Below are positions 1-11,250 of a stretch of 64,000 nucleotides of DNA, in pieces. The position numbers and the translations under genes are program-made. Under the pieces are notes generated by a model, which saw nothing but the letters and a program-made list of their open reading frames with translations, had not been told where the DNA came from and ran no database searches. The stretch covers positions 15,825,165 through 15,889,164 of the forward strand of contig OU015538.1 in NCBI GenBank assembly GCA_907165065.1, written 5' to 3'. The DNA is from Caprimulgus europaeus. Lineage: Eukaryota; Chordata; Aves; Caprimulgiformes; Caprimulgidae. Numbering within the stretch: the first letter of the stretch is position 1; each line of letters begins with the position of its first letter.

Positions 1-2380
1 CTCTGACTGTTCCAGCCCCTGGGTGGTCTCACCTTGCAACCAGACGCTTTACTCCTTAAAAGAGCTTATCTTTAGCAGATTTTCCTTGCTCTGTTGGGGA
101 CAGAACTTGCCTTTAAGAAAAAGGAGAAGTGACAGAGAAAAAAATATCTCACTGATTCAGTTACATGCTTCTGCCTGCCAGAACCAGCTTGGGTTTCACA
201 CGCCTACTATAGGTGATTGCTGCTTGCCAGCTCTGGGTACTGCTCCATTTGCCATAGTGAGACAAGTCTCCAAGGCCAGCATTTTCTGGGAGCATCCCCT
301 TGGTTTTGGTCCTGACTGTCACTGGAGATCAGTGGCTAGTGAATATCAGCCTCTTCTTCCAGCACTGATGGAAAATATGTTCTCAACACATGAGAAAAGC
401 CTTAATAAAAATGAATCCCACTGGTCTGAGGTCATTTTAGAAAAGTTGGGGCTAAATTGCTCTGGCAAGCTTTGCCCTGGATGGGGCTTGTATGACTTTC
501 AGCATCATCTTTTTGCTTTTTTTGGTGAGTACTTCCCTGTTGTGCTTCATTAACTGCCCTTTCATTTTATCTGGTGTTAAAAGTAAAGGGAAGGTTATCT
601 GTGATTATCCCCATTTCCCCTTTGCCCTCCTGAGAACTGAGATGTTTGCTGCTTTGCCCTCCCTCATCCTCCTCGAGGTTCAGGGGACAGGCCATGGGGT
701 CACCTCACCCCATCCTGGTCCTCCCAGCCCCGTGAGCTAGCACGGCTGTGCCCCGCTGCTCCGTGGGTATCCGCACGCTGTGCTCCTTCCTCTGCCTGTG
801 ACAGCTCCTTTCCCTGCTAACTGTTATTGAATTACACAGCCTCTTAATTGTCTCCTTTTCCTTGAAGACTAAATCAAAGCAACTCTTTGGTTTATTAGTC
901 TCATTGCTGTCTGTCAGAAGTGAGTTTTGACTGAGCCTGTGACAGGGGATGTTCTTCCTCTGCTCTTTCCCAGCAACTCTGAAGGGATTCACCCTCCAAT
1001 GATGTTTTTATGCCTAAAAGTTGCATTTTGGAGAGTCCCCATGGTCCTCAGGGAGAATTGCTCCCAGTTGAATAGGGGGAATTGACCAAACTGAGAGGAA
1101 GGGTTTGCCTGTCCTATCCTGCATCCCTGAGGGACAACTGAGCTTCCAGAATTATTCAGTCTGAAGCCAAAAATTTGTCTGAGAGTGACATGGGCAAAGT
1201 CTCTGGTCTATTGAGCAGAAACTTCTTCCCGCCCCGCCACCTCCAGGCTGAGCTCCTCCTGGCTGGTTCCATACCCACATCCCCTCACGTGCCTCTCCCT
1301 CCTGACACACACGTATCTGAACCTCTCTGCATCTCCCTGGATGCTGCATGTAACCCTCTGTCCTCCTCTCTCTGTGTCACCAGTGCGAGGTGTCACACTG
1401 ACAGGTGCTGGTGGGCACCTGAGCTGGAAGGTCCCTGCGAGAAGAGCGATGGCTGTTCCCAGCTCAGTGCCAGGGCTTGAGTTCAGCTCTCCCAGCTCAG
1501 AAGCAGCCACTCAGCAGAGATGGCCACGTACCCACACAGGCTGCCTGTGCCAAGCCCAGCTCCTCTGACTTTCCTGAAGTCAAACTTCAGGAAACCAACA
1601 GCTTCTGCCAACAAAATAATGAAGTGACTTAAAGCCAAGGGGGTCGAGATTCCATTAGCGAGGGCTAAATATGACTCAAGAGCCAAATGCTGTTATTTTT
1701 ACACTGAATGAGAGCTGTCTCTCCAAGCAGTCTGACTTTCTTCTTTGGGACTCCCTACAGAATACAACAATGGTCACACGACTTGAATGAGGCTGCAGGG
1801 ATGCTCTGGGTCCAGCTATGTCAGACCTCATCTGCCAGGATCAGTCCCGAGCAACAAGGAGACCAGAGCCATGAAGGTGAGAAACACAGCTCCTCCCTGA
1901 CACCCTGTCTTGCTGCTCAAGTACCTCTGGCCCTTCTGGGGACTGACCCACTGGAAGAGGGTCCCCTGCCTTGCCAGCATCAGCCCCTGCCACCTCCTTT
2001 CTCCCCACCACAGGCAGTTTGCACCATGTGTGCACTTAGCTCTGGAGCTTCAGAACCCTCCTTAGAAAACATGCTCCACAGCATAATTCTCTGTGCTGTA
2101 GCAAGAGCCCAGCCCTGGTGACAGTGGCACAGGTGTGCACTTATCTCCTCTCTCCCACGACAATAGATCATCCATCTGCAACGCAGAACCAAATCCATCA
2201 GCTTCCCCTTTGCCTACCCGGTTTGGCCAGCCCCGTATCAGATGAGTCATTGCCACTTGGGTGTTCCCTGTGGGACTGCTCTTGTGTGCAAGTACAGCTG
2301 CACTTGAGGAGGACTGGCAGAATCTGGCCCACGGAGGCTGACATATGGTAAGGCAATATATATTTCCTAGCATGTGGATC
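1..2380. other. Unique non-coding sequence, no feature recognised
   Basis: I see no recognisable gene or repeat here. Several overlapping reading frames exist on both strands, the longest about 176 codons at 23-553 on the plus strand. Their translations look like random composition with no domain, no consistent splice-site pattern and no codon-use signal that I can see. The base composition is mixed, with C/T-rich stretches around 1220-1420 and 1960-2030. Confidence 0.6.
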
Positions 2381-2600
2381 CAAAAATTATTCCTACAAGG
2401 TGCAGAGTTGCATTGATTGTATTACTGGATTATCAAATGATTAAAGCCATTAACAATCCACTCTTGAGCAATCAACGTAACAATGTTTAGTTGCCTTGCA
2501 GTAACAATTAAAAGATGAAGCAATTTGCAATAATTAGGTAGTATCTGGAAAAAGTAGTCCTCATTAAGAGAAGTTAAAAAGGCTTTTTCTTATGGTTGAG
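2381..2600. promoter_or_regulatory. AT-rich block with clustered SOX-type motifs (candidate conserved non-coding element)
   Basis: The sequence carries three AACAAT hexamers on the plus strand at 2452-2457, 2479-2484 and 2503-2508, plus an ATTGT on the same strand near 2416-2420, which is the reverse form. AACAAT is the core recognised by SOX-family HMG proteins. ATTA-type homeodomain cores lie between them. The block differs from the GC-richer flanks and contains no repeat that I recognise. Calling it an enhancer or conserved element is inference; no alignment was available. Confidence 0.35.
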
Positions 2601-3689
2601 ATGAACCTAGCAGGCCAATTTTGTTCCTCCTCGCCCTCACTCCTTCCCCCCTACATTTAAAGAAAACAATCAGTTCTTTTTTAGTCTTTTATTCCAGAAA
2701 AGATCAAAGAGGATCTAATGACTGGGTGGCTCCCTGCGCACTGGGGGGGTGGTGGGAATCGCGGGACCACAGTGCCAGGGTTGGGAGCTCCTTTTCATGG
2801 GGAAGCTGTCCTGAGTCAGTGCTGAGTTGTTGGGCTATTTTGCTGCCCGGTGGGATTTCAGACAACAAAGTCTCAGCAGTTCCTCTAGCAAGGGAGGTTC
2901 TTGGCAGCAAGCACTTGTTCAGGCACACGCCTGACTCTTCCCCTCCCTCCACCCCGTGCAGAGGACCACGCATCGCTTCCAGGCTTGCATTTTCTTGGCA
3001 GCCCATCCAATGTCAATGAGCAAAACATGAGGCTTGGGCACCTGCAGGGCAGTGGTAGCCCTGGCTGCTGGAGCAGATGATGTCGTGCTCTCCTCGTGCC
3101 ACTGAACTGTCTGCTTGTGGGGGTGTTGGAGCTGCCATGGCCTGCTCCATCCGTGGGGTGCTGCTCCTGTGCCAGGGGATGGCCTAGTTACAACAGATAC
3201 AGGCAGGTGGGCTTGCGTGAGAGCTCTGGTACCTGAGAAGAAAATGCATCTGTCAGGCTCAGGAATAGGAAAGCAAATAAAAATCCAACATTTCTTTTAT
3301 CTCTTTTTTTTTTTTTTTTCCTCCCTTGAGTGAAACTCAAGCATTGTCATGAGTCAGGATTTTGGAATACCTGATACTGGTCATACCACTATCCTTCTCC
3401 TGCACTGGTCACTGTGCTGGTGAGCTCTGGTATTTGCTTTAAAGAAAAACTCATCTACATACATAAATTATTAATGGGCTTTGCTGTGTGCCGGTGACTC
3501 AGAAGACTCCATTTCCTCATGCAGCAATAAAGTAGACATGTCTCTCTTCTGAGTTCAGCCTCCAGGCAGGTACTTCGTTGATATTCCTTTGTGTTTAGTG
3601 CCATCAGCCACAGGGAAGCGGAGGATGTGGGATGTGCTTTGTAGCACAGGCTTTGTAAGAAACCTGGGTGCACAAGTCTTGGTCTCTGT
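2601..3689. other. Unique non-coding sequence with a poly-T run
   Basis: Nothing gene-like was recognised. A T run lies at about 3304-3319, with a G-rich patch near 2741-2752. The reading frames at 2621-3019 (plus) and 2704-3006 (minus) overlap each other on opposite strands and show no domain. Confidence 0.55.
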
Positions 3690-5090
3690 GTATGAAAGTC
3701 AAAACTAACCCAGTGCCAGTGTATGGAAGTGAGTAACCATTGTGGAAGTGTCCTGAGGACCTTCCAGTAACAGGTTTGTCAGATCCATATGCAGGGCTGG
3801 GTATGCTACTTGACTTAAAAATAATCTCCTTGGTGAAAGTCCAGTCATCCTGTCTGGGTGATTCTGCTCCAGTATGTCAAACAGATTTTCCACCTGAAGG
3901 TACAAGTGAAGATGTTCAGGTCAATAAGTAATTACAGAAATTGTAATCTGGCCAGTACTTGGGGATTCCCTCATCTGCCCTGGCAGAAGGAACAGTGGCT
4001 AGGATCAATTCTGACTGGCAGCAGGCAAGGCTTTGATTTTCTGCAGCACCCAAATGGCAGTTGGTCTGTGGCCCCCAAACCATACTGGGACACGTGTGGA
4101 GAAATGCCATCTACTCCATGTGGAGTTTCTAAGTATACCAATGCTGCTCAGGAGCCTGCAGGCAAAGTGGAAACAGTGCAAGGTCAGAAACCACCTTGGG
4201 GGAAGAGTGCACACAAATAGAGTTGCCACGCTTGCCTGCAACTCCTTGGAACAGAAAAATGCACCAAGTGGTCTCCACCACATTTTGAGTCCATGTAGGA
4301 TGCAGAAATGAATGGAGAACACGGGCTATGCAATTCCCAACACCGTGTACAGCCTTTAGAGAGAATATGGTGAGGGGGAAGGGCCTGGATTGCCACTGGT
4401 GATGCAGCACCAGTATGTCCTCCTCTGCCGTGTCCATATGGAGTACCATCTGGTGGCAGGATGCAGCCTGTGCCTTCGCGCTTCCCTGGAACACGCAGCT
4501 GCTGGGATGCGCATTGCCATTCGAGGCACAAAGATTGGAAATTATATCAGATACTGTAAAGTTGTCATGAACGATGTGAACTGATAGGAGCCGATGTTCT
4601 TTAGCAAGCTACTGCTGTCACGAATAGAAAATGAGAATGGATTGAACTACACTAGGACTGTGAGAGTAGATCATCGGCAGTTTCTGGAATATTTAGAAAT
4701 ACGAGGATACCCTGAAGGTATCCTTTGGTGATGGGAAGACTGGAATGAAAAAGACATTCAAGTGGTGGATAGACAGGAAAGATGTGGTTGCTATGATTAT
4801 TTATATAGTCCTGAGGACCAGAGCAGGTTTGAACTAAATGGTTACGAATACCTCAGACAATAGGATTTAGGTTCTTTAAACCCAGGCACTACTCCAGTAC
4901 GTATTGCCTATAGCTTTTTTTGACCTTCAGTATCATGGCTGGAACAGGGCTGACACCAAACAGAGATCGTTCCACATTCACCTTTGGGTGTGATAGATGG
5001 AGATCAGACAGGTTTGTTCTCGTGTTCAATGAAAGATGAACGTTGATTACAACACAGGTGTAGCGGCAAGGACCTGACTCCATACATCAT
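3690..5090. other. Unexplained stretch open in several frames, possibly an unrecognised old repeat or retroposed remnant
   Basis: Five partly overlapping reading frames of about 90-121 codons occur between 3858 and 4531 on both strands, and the following 500 bases have relatively few stops in one frame or another. I could not match any of it to a protein family. A perfect inverted repeat (8-bp arms, 4704-4711 and 4717-4724, 5-base loop) lies inside it. It could be a degraded retroposed gene, an old transposon of unknown family, or chance. I assign no function. Confidence 0.25.
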
Positions 5091-5420
5091 TGTCACGAGT
5101 CAGCATTGTTGGGCACTGCTTAGCTACAACATCCATTTTGTGCCCAAAGCTCGTGCAAACCAGGCACCTCCAAAGAGACTCAGAGCTGGGGGGTCCCCAT
5201 CACACGTGTGGCTGGAAGGAGCTGTTGCTGAGGTCAAAGTTATTACACCAAATGAGGGAAAGACCTGGAGGCAGGCTTGGCAGTCTGGCCAGAGCTGCAG
5301 CCCTGGGGTCTGAACACAGCTGCTGTTGGGGTCTGTGGTGGTCTTGCGCCAGCTAGGAGCTTGCACGTGAGGGTGGCTGGGTGGCGTGGGCAGCATGGCA
5401 GAGCCACCTGTGACTTCTGC
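5091..5420. other. Unique sequence upstream of the solo LTR
   Basis: The sequence is moderately GC-rich and has no repeat or gene that I recognise. It ends at the left copy of the 5-bp target-site duplication that flanks the LTR. Confidence 0.55.
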
Positions 5421-5425
5421 CTTGG
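5421..5425 (+). repeat. Left target-site duplication of the solo LTR
   Basis: The pentamer CTTGG stands immediately before the LTR start and is repeated exactly at 5823-5827 directly after its end. Duplications of five bases are typical of ERVL-type integration, whereas many ERV1 and ERVK elements give four and six. Confidence 0.8.
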
Positions 5426-5822
5426 TGTCCTGGATTCCACTGGGATAAAGTTAATTTTTCACAGGAAACTGGGAGGGGATGCAGGCAGGGCAGTTGATCC
5501 AAACTGTTCAAAGTGGGTATTTGATACCACGTGACACGCTCAGTATTTAAACTGGGAAGATCCGGGGTAGGGAAAAAATTACTGCTTGGGAACAGGCTAG
5601 AAATTGGGTGATGAGCCATTTTGTACTGTGCATTACTTGCTTTGTATATTGTTTTATTATTATTGTTGTTATTAATGTTTTTCTGTTCCTTTACTATCCT
5701 AGTAAACTATCCCTCATGAGCTTTTTGTTTTTCTTCTCCTCCCCATCTAGCAAGGGGGCAGGAGGAGGAGCGAGTGAGCAGCTGCATGGTGCTCAGTTGC
5801 CGGCCAGGCTTAAACCATGATG
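5426..5822 (+). mobile_element. Fossil avian ERVL-like solo LTR
   Basis: The left end reads TGTCCTGG and runs into a GGGATAAAGTTAATTTT block, which I recognise as the start of a common avian endogenous-retrovirus LTR. In the right half there is a TATA-like box near 5543-5553, a TTGTATATT motif, an ATTATTATTGTTGTT run, and a 3' end with GAGCGAGTGAGCAGCTGC and TTAAACCA. No internal retroviral sequence adjoins it and both sides carry the same pentamer, so it is a solo LTR left by recombination between the two LTRs of a provirus. It is about 397 bases, shorter than my recollection of full-length copies, and clearly worn, so it is an old fossil and not an active element. The family assignment rests on memory of the LTR sequence and on the duplication length. 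Confidence 0.8.
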
Positions 5823-5827
5823 CTTGG
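5823..5827 (+). repeat. Right target-site duplication of the solo LTR
   Basis: CTTGG here exactly repeats 5421-5425 and fixes the right boundary of the LTR. Confidence 0.8.
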
Positions 5828-6250
5828 GCAGGTTTGGTGGGAACCTTGGCTTGAGCAAGAAGGGATGTAATGTAAAAACAGAGTGACTGAAGGATGTTTT
5901 GGTGCTTCTCTTGACTATTATTTGGTATTATTTAAAGAATACTTCTGACTGCGTATTTAGGTGAAAAAAATATTTTAATATTTAATATTTATTTAATAAA
6001 AGTGCTGTTCTCCTTAACTCCTCCCCATATTTTCTTCAGAAATACCAGTGTTTTCCCTTGCCACTAGGGAAATGTCTACTGTTAGTCCTGCCTCTTAGGG
6101 AACCCTAAGGGATTCCAACTCTTCGCAGTGTTCCTCATCTGAAGTGTCAATGAGGCTCCGTGTGCCCAGGCGTGTGTCAAGATTATGGGCACTGTGTCTA
6201 GGTGTTGGCACAGCTCAGCTCACAGCAGCAGCTGTCTTGTGGCAATGGCT

Positions 6251-6290
6251 GGTGGGTTGAAAGCCACCAACTTGGTGGGTTGAAACCCAA
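6251..6290 (+). repeat. 12-bp direct repeat, each copy in a short hairpin
   Basis: GGTGGGTTGAAA occurs at 6251-6262 and again at 6274-6285, with a period of 23. The first copy can pair GGTGG with a following CCACC. The second contains TGGGTT-GA-AACCCA, a near-closed palindrome. It looks like a local duplication. Confidence 0.6.
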
Positions 6291-6801
6291 GTGTGAGGCT
6301 GCTGCACTTGGAGCAGATTGAGCTCCTTTGTGCTGGACTCAGGGCCTGCTGGTGGCAATGGGAGGACTCGCACTGATGGTGCTTTGACGTTGGCTCAGCA
6401 GAGGTAACTTGGGAGTCTGGGACAAATGATGCAAATGCTGGTGGTGGAATAGTGTTAGTCTTGGTCTATATTTATGCCATAGGCTTGATATTCAGACTGC
6501 TTCCCAGAGTAATGGACTCTGCCAAGGTAATTTATTCCTGATTCCAGTGGCGTGCGTGTACCTTTCTGCCTTTTATTCACAAATAAAAGTTGTTTGGAAT
6601 GCTGTCTTACAAGAACAGAAATATATTTAGTGATTCAGGCAGTGTTATAAGCATGAAAATGAAGCTCGTGTTGTCAGTCAGTGGCATGCTAAGACATATT
6701 TATACCTTTGGTCATAATTTCCTTGCTTTAAAATAGCTGGTTCTGGGTTTGAAGTTGCACTTAAAGAAGAAATGTGACAGAGATCTTTCAAAGAAAAATT
6801 C

Positions 6802-6850
6802 TGTGTGTGTATACATCATATATACACATATATATATATACACACACATA
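6802..6850. repeat. TG/TA/CA dinucleotide microsatellite
   Basis: There are alternating purine-pyrimidine runs: TGTGTGTGTA, then ATATATATATA, then CACACACATA. It is an ordinary avian dinucleotide repeat. Confidence 0.85.
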
Positions 6851-9800
6851 CTTTATAATATCTATTTATCTGTTTATAATAGGTTTTAAACCAAACATAC
6901 TGTCAGTGCAAGACAGAGCCTTGCACTTTGCTGAATTTGTTAGGAATTTTCAAAGTCTAAGCATGTCATACAAGTCCTACATTGACAACACTTACTAGTG
7001 CTGAGGTTTTTATTCTAATGGGGCTAGACACCCTGTTGCACTGGGCAACATACAGCTGCCTCCAGCAGCTTACACTGCTGCTGCAAATTAATAGAAATAG
7101 GTTATTTCCATTTTGGAAATGGGGATAAATGATATATTTGGTACCATCCAGAAAATTTACAGCAGAACAAAAAATTGAGTCTCTGTCACTGAGTCCCCCC
7201 CAAGCACTGCAGATATGAGCCTGTCCCACCTCTTGTCTGTGTCAAAGGTTTCCAAGACCCCCAGAAAAAGGAGCTGTTGGGGAGGGACTGCCCTGACCAG
7301 CCCCCAGATGCTGTTTGGCCACAACTGTTGGGTAAGAAAGTGTTTTGGGTGCATGAAGCAGACTGAGTGCTTCCATGCTCTGATTTATGCTAGCACCACT
7401 TGTCCCTTTTCCCTAGAGAAGCAAAATGCATGCCTGTCCTCTCAGCAAAGGAAAAGCCCAGGTCCTGGTGGACAACCTGTCCTCCAGCCCATGTGAGCTT
7501 CCCAGGCTGGTGTCTTGTCATAAATTCTCATTAGGGCTGGTGCTGCCACGATGATGGGCGGCCAGGGGTTGGCAAAAGATAAGTCAGCTCCTGCCTACTT
7601 TTTGTATTCACACTTGGTCTAATTTCTGGTTGCAATGGTGGCTGCTCAGCAGCACATACAGAGCACAGTATGTGGGGAATTAATTAGCTGTGTACTTCTC
7701 CAAGGGAGTTATTCTGCTGGTGCCCTGGGCACCACAGTGATAGCATGCCTTCTCGAAGCATCAGGGTCAGCCCTGCCTTTCTGCTGCTGTAGCAGCTCTG
7801 TTGCTGCTAGGGTAGAGTTTTGCCTTCATTTCTGCATTTTCCTCTGCTGAGCATTTCAAGGCACCTCCTGGGCTGTCCCTCCAGGGGCAGGTGGTGCCAG
7901 GCTGGTGGCAGCCCTAGCTCCTGGGAGCATGTTGCTCACCTCTCTGTGCTGGCAAGGAGACTCGACCTGCCTGAGAGCTCTCTGCATCCACAGCAGGAGA
8001 TTGTTAATTTTTTTTCCTCCACTTGATCTTGTATTTTCACCTTGGGCTGCCGTGCAAATAAGCTGGGAGAATGGCTACGTGGTGGAGTTGGACCAGAAGC
8101 TGGCCAGAGGCCTTTTGCATATGCAGTTGTTTGATGTCTGCTTCCCCATCCTCATCTATATATAACTGAGAACTTTCTGCAAACTTGAAATTTGTTTGGT
8201 GAAATCTTACTGAAACTTTCTTTAAATGCTCCCTTGTCCCTGCAGTTCTTGTGGAAAGGTCAGGTTGTTCTCATCAATGTATTGATTATGCATTTCTCCT
8301 TCTATTGATCCTGGTTAAAGACTGTCATGATAGGTGCCCTGGATACTAATCCCTAAATGCATGTTTTGAAGCTGCAGGAAAAGAGGAAGGATCTCCTAAA
8401 ATTATTTTAAGCTTTGCTGGCTTTCTACATGTCAGCCAATGATTTACCTCCACAGAACAGCCCTGAAAGCCTGGGGAAATGATAATACCTCTGATTTCCG
8501 AATTTTTGATGTCAGGTATTTAAGGGAACAACAAAGATTTAGTGGCTGTGTGCAGCTTGAAAGGAGGAAGCGTTTCTTCCCGTTCCAGCTTTGTAACAGA
8601 GTACCTCTTTTGTACCAAAACACAGAAGGAAAAATATAATCCCGGTTGAGACCCTCACACATGGAGTTTAGCAGAGGCCTTTATGTTTCAGCTTCAGCAG
8701 CCCCTTACAGCCAGGAGGAGCTGTACTTCTTGTTACTAATGCAAGGCAGTGGCTTATCACTTAATCTTCATTTCTTTTACTATGGGGCAAAGGACCAACA
8801 GTGGCAGATGCATTGGGTGGAATTATGTCCTGTGGTGTTGTCACAGCTCTGCTGACAGTCAAGTTTCACTTTTCTACTTGGTGTTCAGTCCAATTCTGTC
8901 AGCTTCATTGCAAATTCCTTCCAAGCTGCGGGATGTAATGCAGTAATTAGCATCATTCCCTGCACAAGCGCTGGAAAAGAGGCACCAGGGGATTGAACTA
9001 ATATCCCCTCTGCAGGGGCTTCTTGCAAAGCACTGGACAGGAGCAGAGGAGAAGGAACAAGCCTCAACCAAAGTCTGCAGCTGAACACGCTCTGAATCTT
9101 GGCATGGTGGGGGGAAGAAAAGCCCAGGGTGGGAGGCCAGGCCAAGTGGGGTCATCAGGTCGAGGAGTGTGATGAAGAAGTTCTCCTTCACTGTATGAGG
9201 CAGATAATTTAGCAAGAGCCTGTGGCTGATTATATTTGAGCACAAGGACAGTTCCCAGCGGTTCACCTGGCAGATTCCTGCTGTGTCCTATGAAGCAGAG
9301 ACCGGACCCATAACTGTGCCAGCTCAGCACACAGCTCCTGGGATGAGGAGGAGAAGTGGAGCGGCCAAGGTGAGGCTGCTTCTGCAACACACAGCTGTTC
9401 AGGTGATGGGGACAGCAAGTATGGCACAGGCCACCTGACTGCGCTGCATGGAGATGGAAGGGAAGCAGATGCCAACCACCCAAGGACCTAACCAAGTTAC
9501 CCTAAGACTGCTTGATTCTAGTTAGTAAGTTGCTAAGAAGATGGTAACCGGAGCTGTCTTTGCTGTGGTCAGTAGAATTTAATGTGAAAAGTCCTTATGC
9601 CATTTAAGACATCTGAGACCTTGAAGGCTGCAAGCAGAATGAACACAACAAGCTTTGAGCGGATGCTGTCAATAGCTGCCTGGATCGGAGAGGTGGCAGC
9701 TCCAGCGCTGACCTGGCACAGCCCCTGGCTGCCCCTGCTCAGGGTTTGCTCAGCCATGTTTCGAGAGAAAGAGATTCTGCAAAGAAAACATTGATCTGAA

Positions 9801-10754
9801 ATTTAAATCCGATGTAGGAACTTAAGCATTTTAAAATGCCTCTCAATCAATGAGAATGATTGAAGGCAAAATCCAAATGGCCACATAGTTGTATCATATA
9901 ATACCAGCCAAAGGTTGTCTTTTTCTGAGCAGAGGTATCTTTTAACACAGATTTAGTCTTCAAAGAATTTTAAATGCTGCAAAATACTCATTCTAGCAAA
10001 AGTCTTTAATATGAGCCTTTTTTCTGCCCCCCTTAGAAATCATCTGTGCTGTCACTGGGATTGTGATCTAATCCTTTATGGATGTTTTTCTGCTTCATGC
10101 TTCCTAACGTTCCGGGAGTGAGTCATGTACACTGGTGAGCCCAGCCAGCAGAAGCAGATCTGATTGAAAAATGCACAGAGATTGTCTGAGAATACTGTCA
10201 GGGTATCCCAGTATCTTCACCACAGAAGATCATCATAGCAATTCTGGCTGGATAAAGCAGAAGATACTAGAAGTGATAGGTATTTAGGATTGGATTTCGG
10301 AGCGTAATCCTACTGATACTTTGCTCTTCATTTGTGGATGTCTTGGTTGCTAGAACAGGCTGACCAAAGCCTGCTGGATGATTAGGTGAAAGTCATTGCC
10401 TCTGATCAGACACATGGACTTAGAGAGAGAAGGAGCGAGGGGCCAGGCTTTCTTATGGTACCTTTTAGGTTCTTGCACTGCTGCAGCTGTGGATGGATGG
10501 GATTTGCTCAGGGTTCTGCACTTGATGGAAGAGCTGTTGTGGAAGTGCTGTCTTCTGAAGGCTTGACTAAAGTCCATGCCCACATGTGCCTGGGGAATAT
10601 TCTCTGACACATTCCTATCTAATAGAAAAAAGAACTTCCATCCTTTGAGCTTCAGTAACTGACACCACTGTCTGCCAGCAGAAGGCATTTTGGGTGCAGT
10701 TGTGTTTTAGCTTAACTGTGCAGCATGGGTAAAAGTACTTTCTTCAGTTTCTTT

Positions 10755-11060
10755 TGAACCTGCTGCTAATCATTTCCAAAGAGTGATGTCTCTAACTTCT
10801 TGTATTGTGTAAAAGAGTAAATAATTGTCCCCTTTTTTTCCCTACATGACATTCCTGTTTTTATAGCCTTCTTGTTTCCTACCTGGGTAGGGAATCCCAG
10901 CCCAGGTAATAGCTTCTTGGATGGGAGCCCTTTCACAGCTCTGGTTGCATCTCTACTCTTTCTGTACCATTTCCAGATGAAGGTGTCCAGAAGCTGCAGA
11001 CCAAACCAGCATGTTTTCCATTTCAAATATGTATATGCTGGGCAGCACTGAGCAGTGCAG
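10755..11060 (-). mobile_element. Old CR1/L3-like LINE fragment (ORF2 3' part)
   Basis: Read on the plus strand this is the reverse complement of the 3' coding part of an amniote CR1. Recognisable stretches are the TGTAAAAGAGTAAATAATT region near 10807-10825, a TTTTTATAGCCTTC segment near 10857-10870, and CTCTACTCTTTCTGTACCAT near 10951-10970. The minus-strand frame 10766-11026 has the family layout: a KxRDATRAVKGL-like motif corresponding to the R-A-T-K-x-I-x-G-L block, then a spacer, then the L-G-x-P-T block and a K-I-L-like end. It is far more diverged than the three younger CR1 copies in this window and probably predates crown birds. Assignment is from memory of turtle and crocodile CR1 sequences. 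Confidence 0.6.
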
Positions 11061-11186
11061 ATCCCTGCTGATAACCTCCTACACTGTGAGTACAGACCAT
11101 TTATTTCCTGTTTTAGATTTGTTTCTATTGAACAGCTGTTATTTCAAGAGAAGTTCTTTACTTTTGCACCATGACTCCTTAGTTTT

Positions 11187-11250
11187 TTTAAAGCCCTTTG
11201 GTGAGAAGCATTGCCCATTTCTTTAAAGCCCTTTGGTGAGAAGCATTGCC
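11187..11250 (+). repeat. Perfect 29-bp tandem duplication, period 35
   Basis: The 29-mer beginning TTTAAAGCCCTTTGG and ending GCATTGCC occurs at 11187-11215 and again, identical, at 11222-11250. Identity over 29 bases points to a recent local duplication, probably replication slippage. The flanks are unrelated. Confidence 0.9.

Larger units (their letters stand above)
5828..10754. other. Unique non-coding sequence with minor simple repeats
   Basis: No gene was recognised in this stretch of nearly 5 kb. It holds an A/T-only patch at about 5963-6000, a 12-bp direct repeat at 6251-6285, a TG/TA/CA microsatellite at 6802-6850, and a short segment at about 7105-7145 that weakly resembles the 3' part of a MIR SINE (ATGGGGATAAATGATA). 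The minus-strand frame at 9064-9495 (143 codons) is low-complexity and shows no domain. Confidence 0.5.

Noticed and set aside
23-553. 176-codon plus-strand frame at the left end as a gene
   Set aside because: No domain, no promoter or splice context, overlapped by another frame, and composition typical of chance frames.
7105-7145. Fifth MIR-like piece
   Set aside because: Limited to one GGGGATAA-like word and its neighbours; too short to distinguish from chance.
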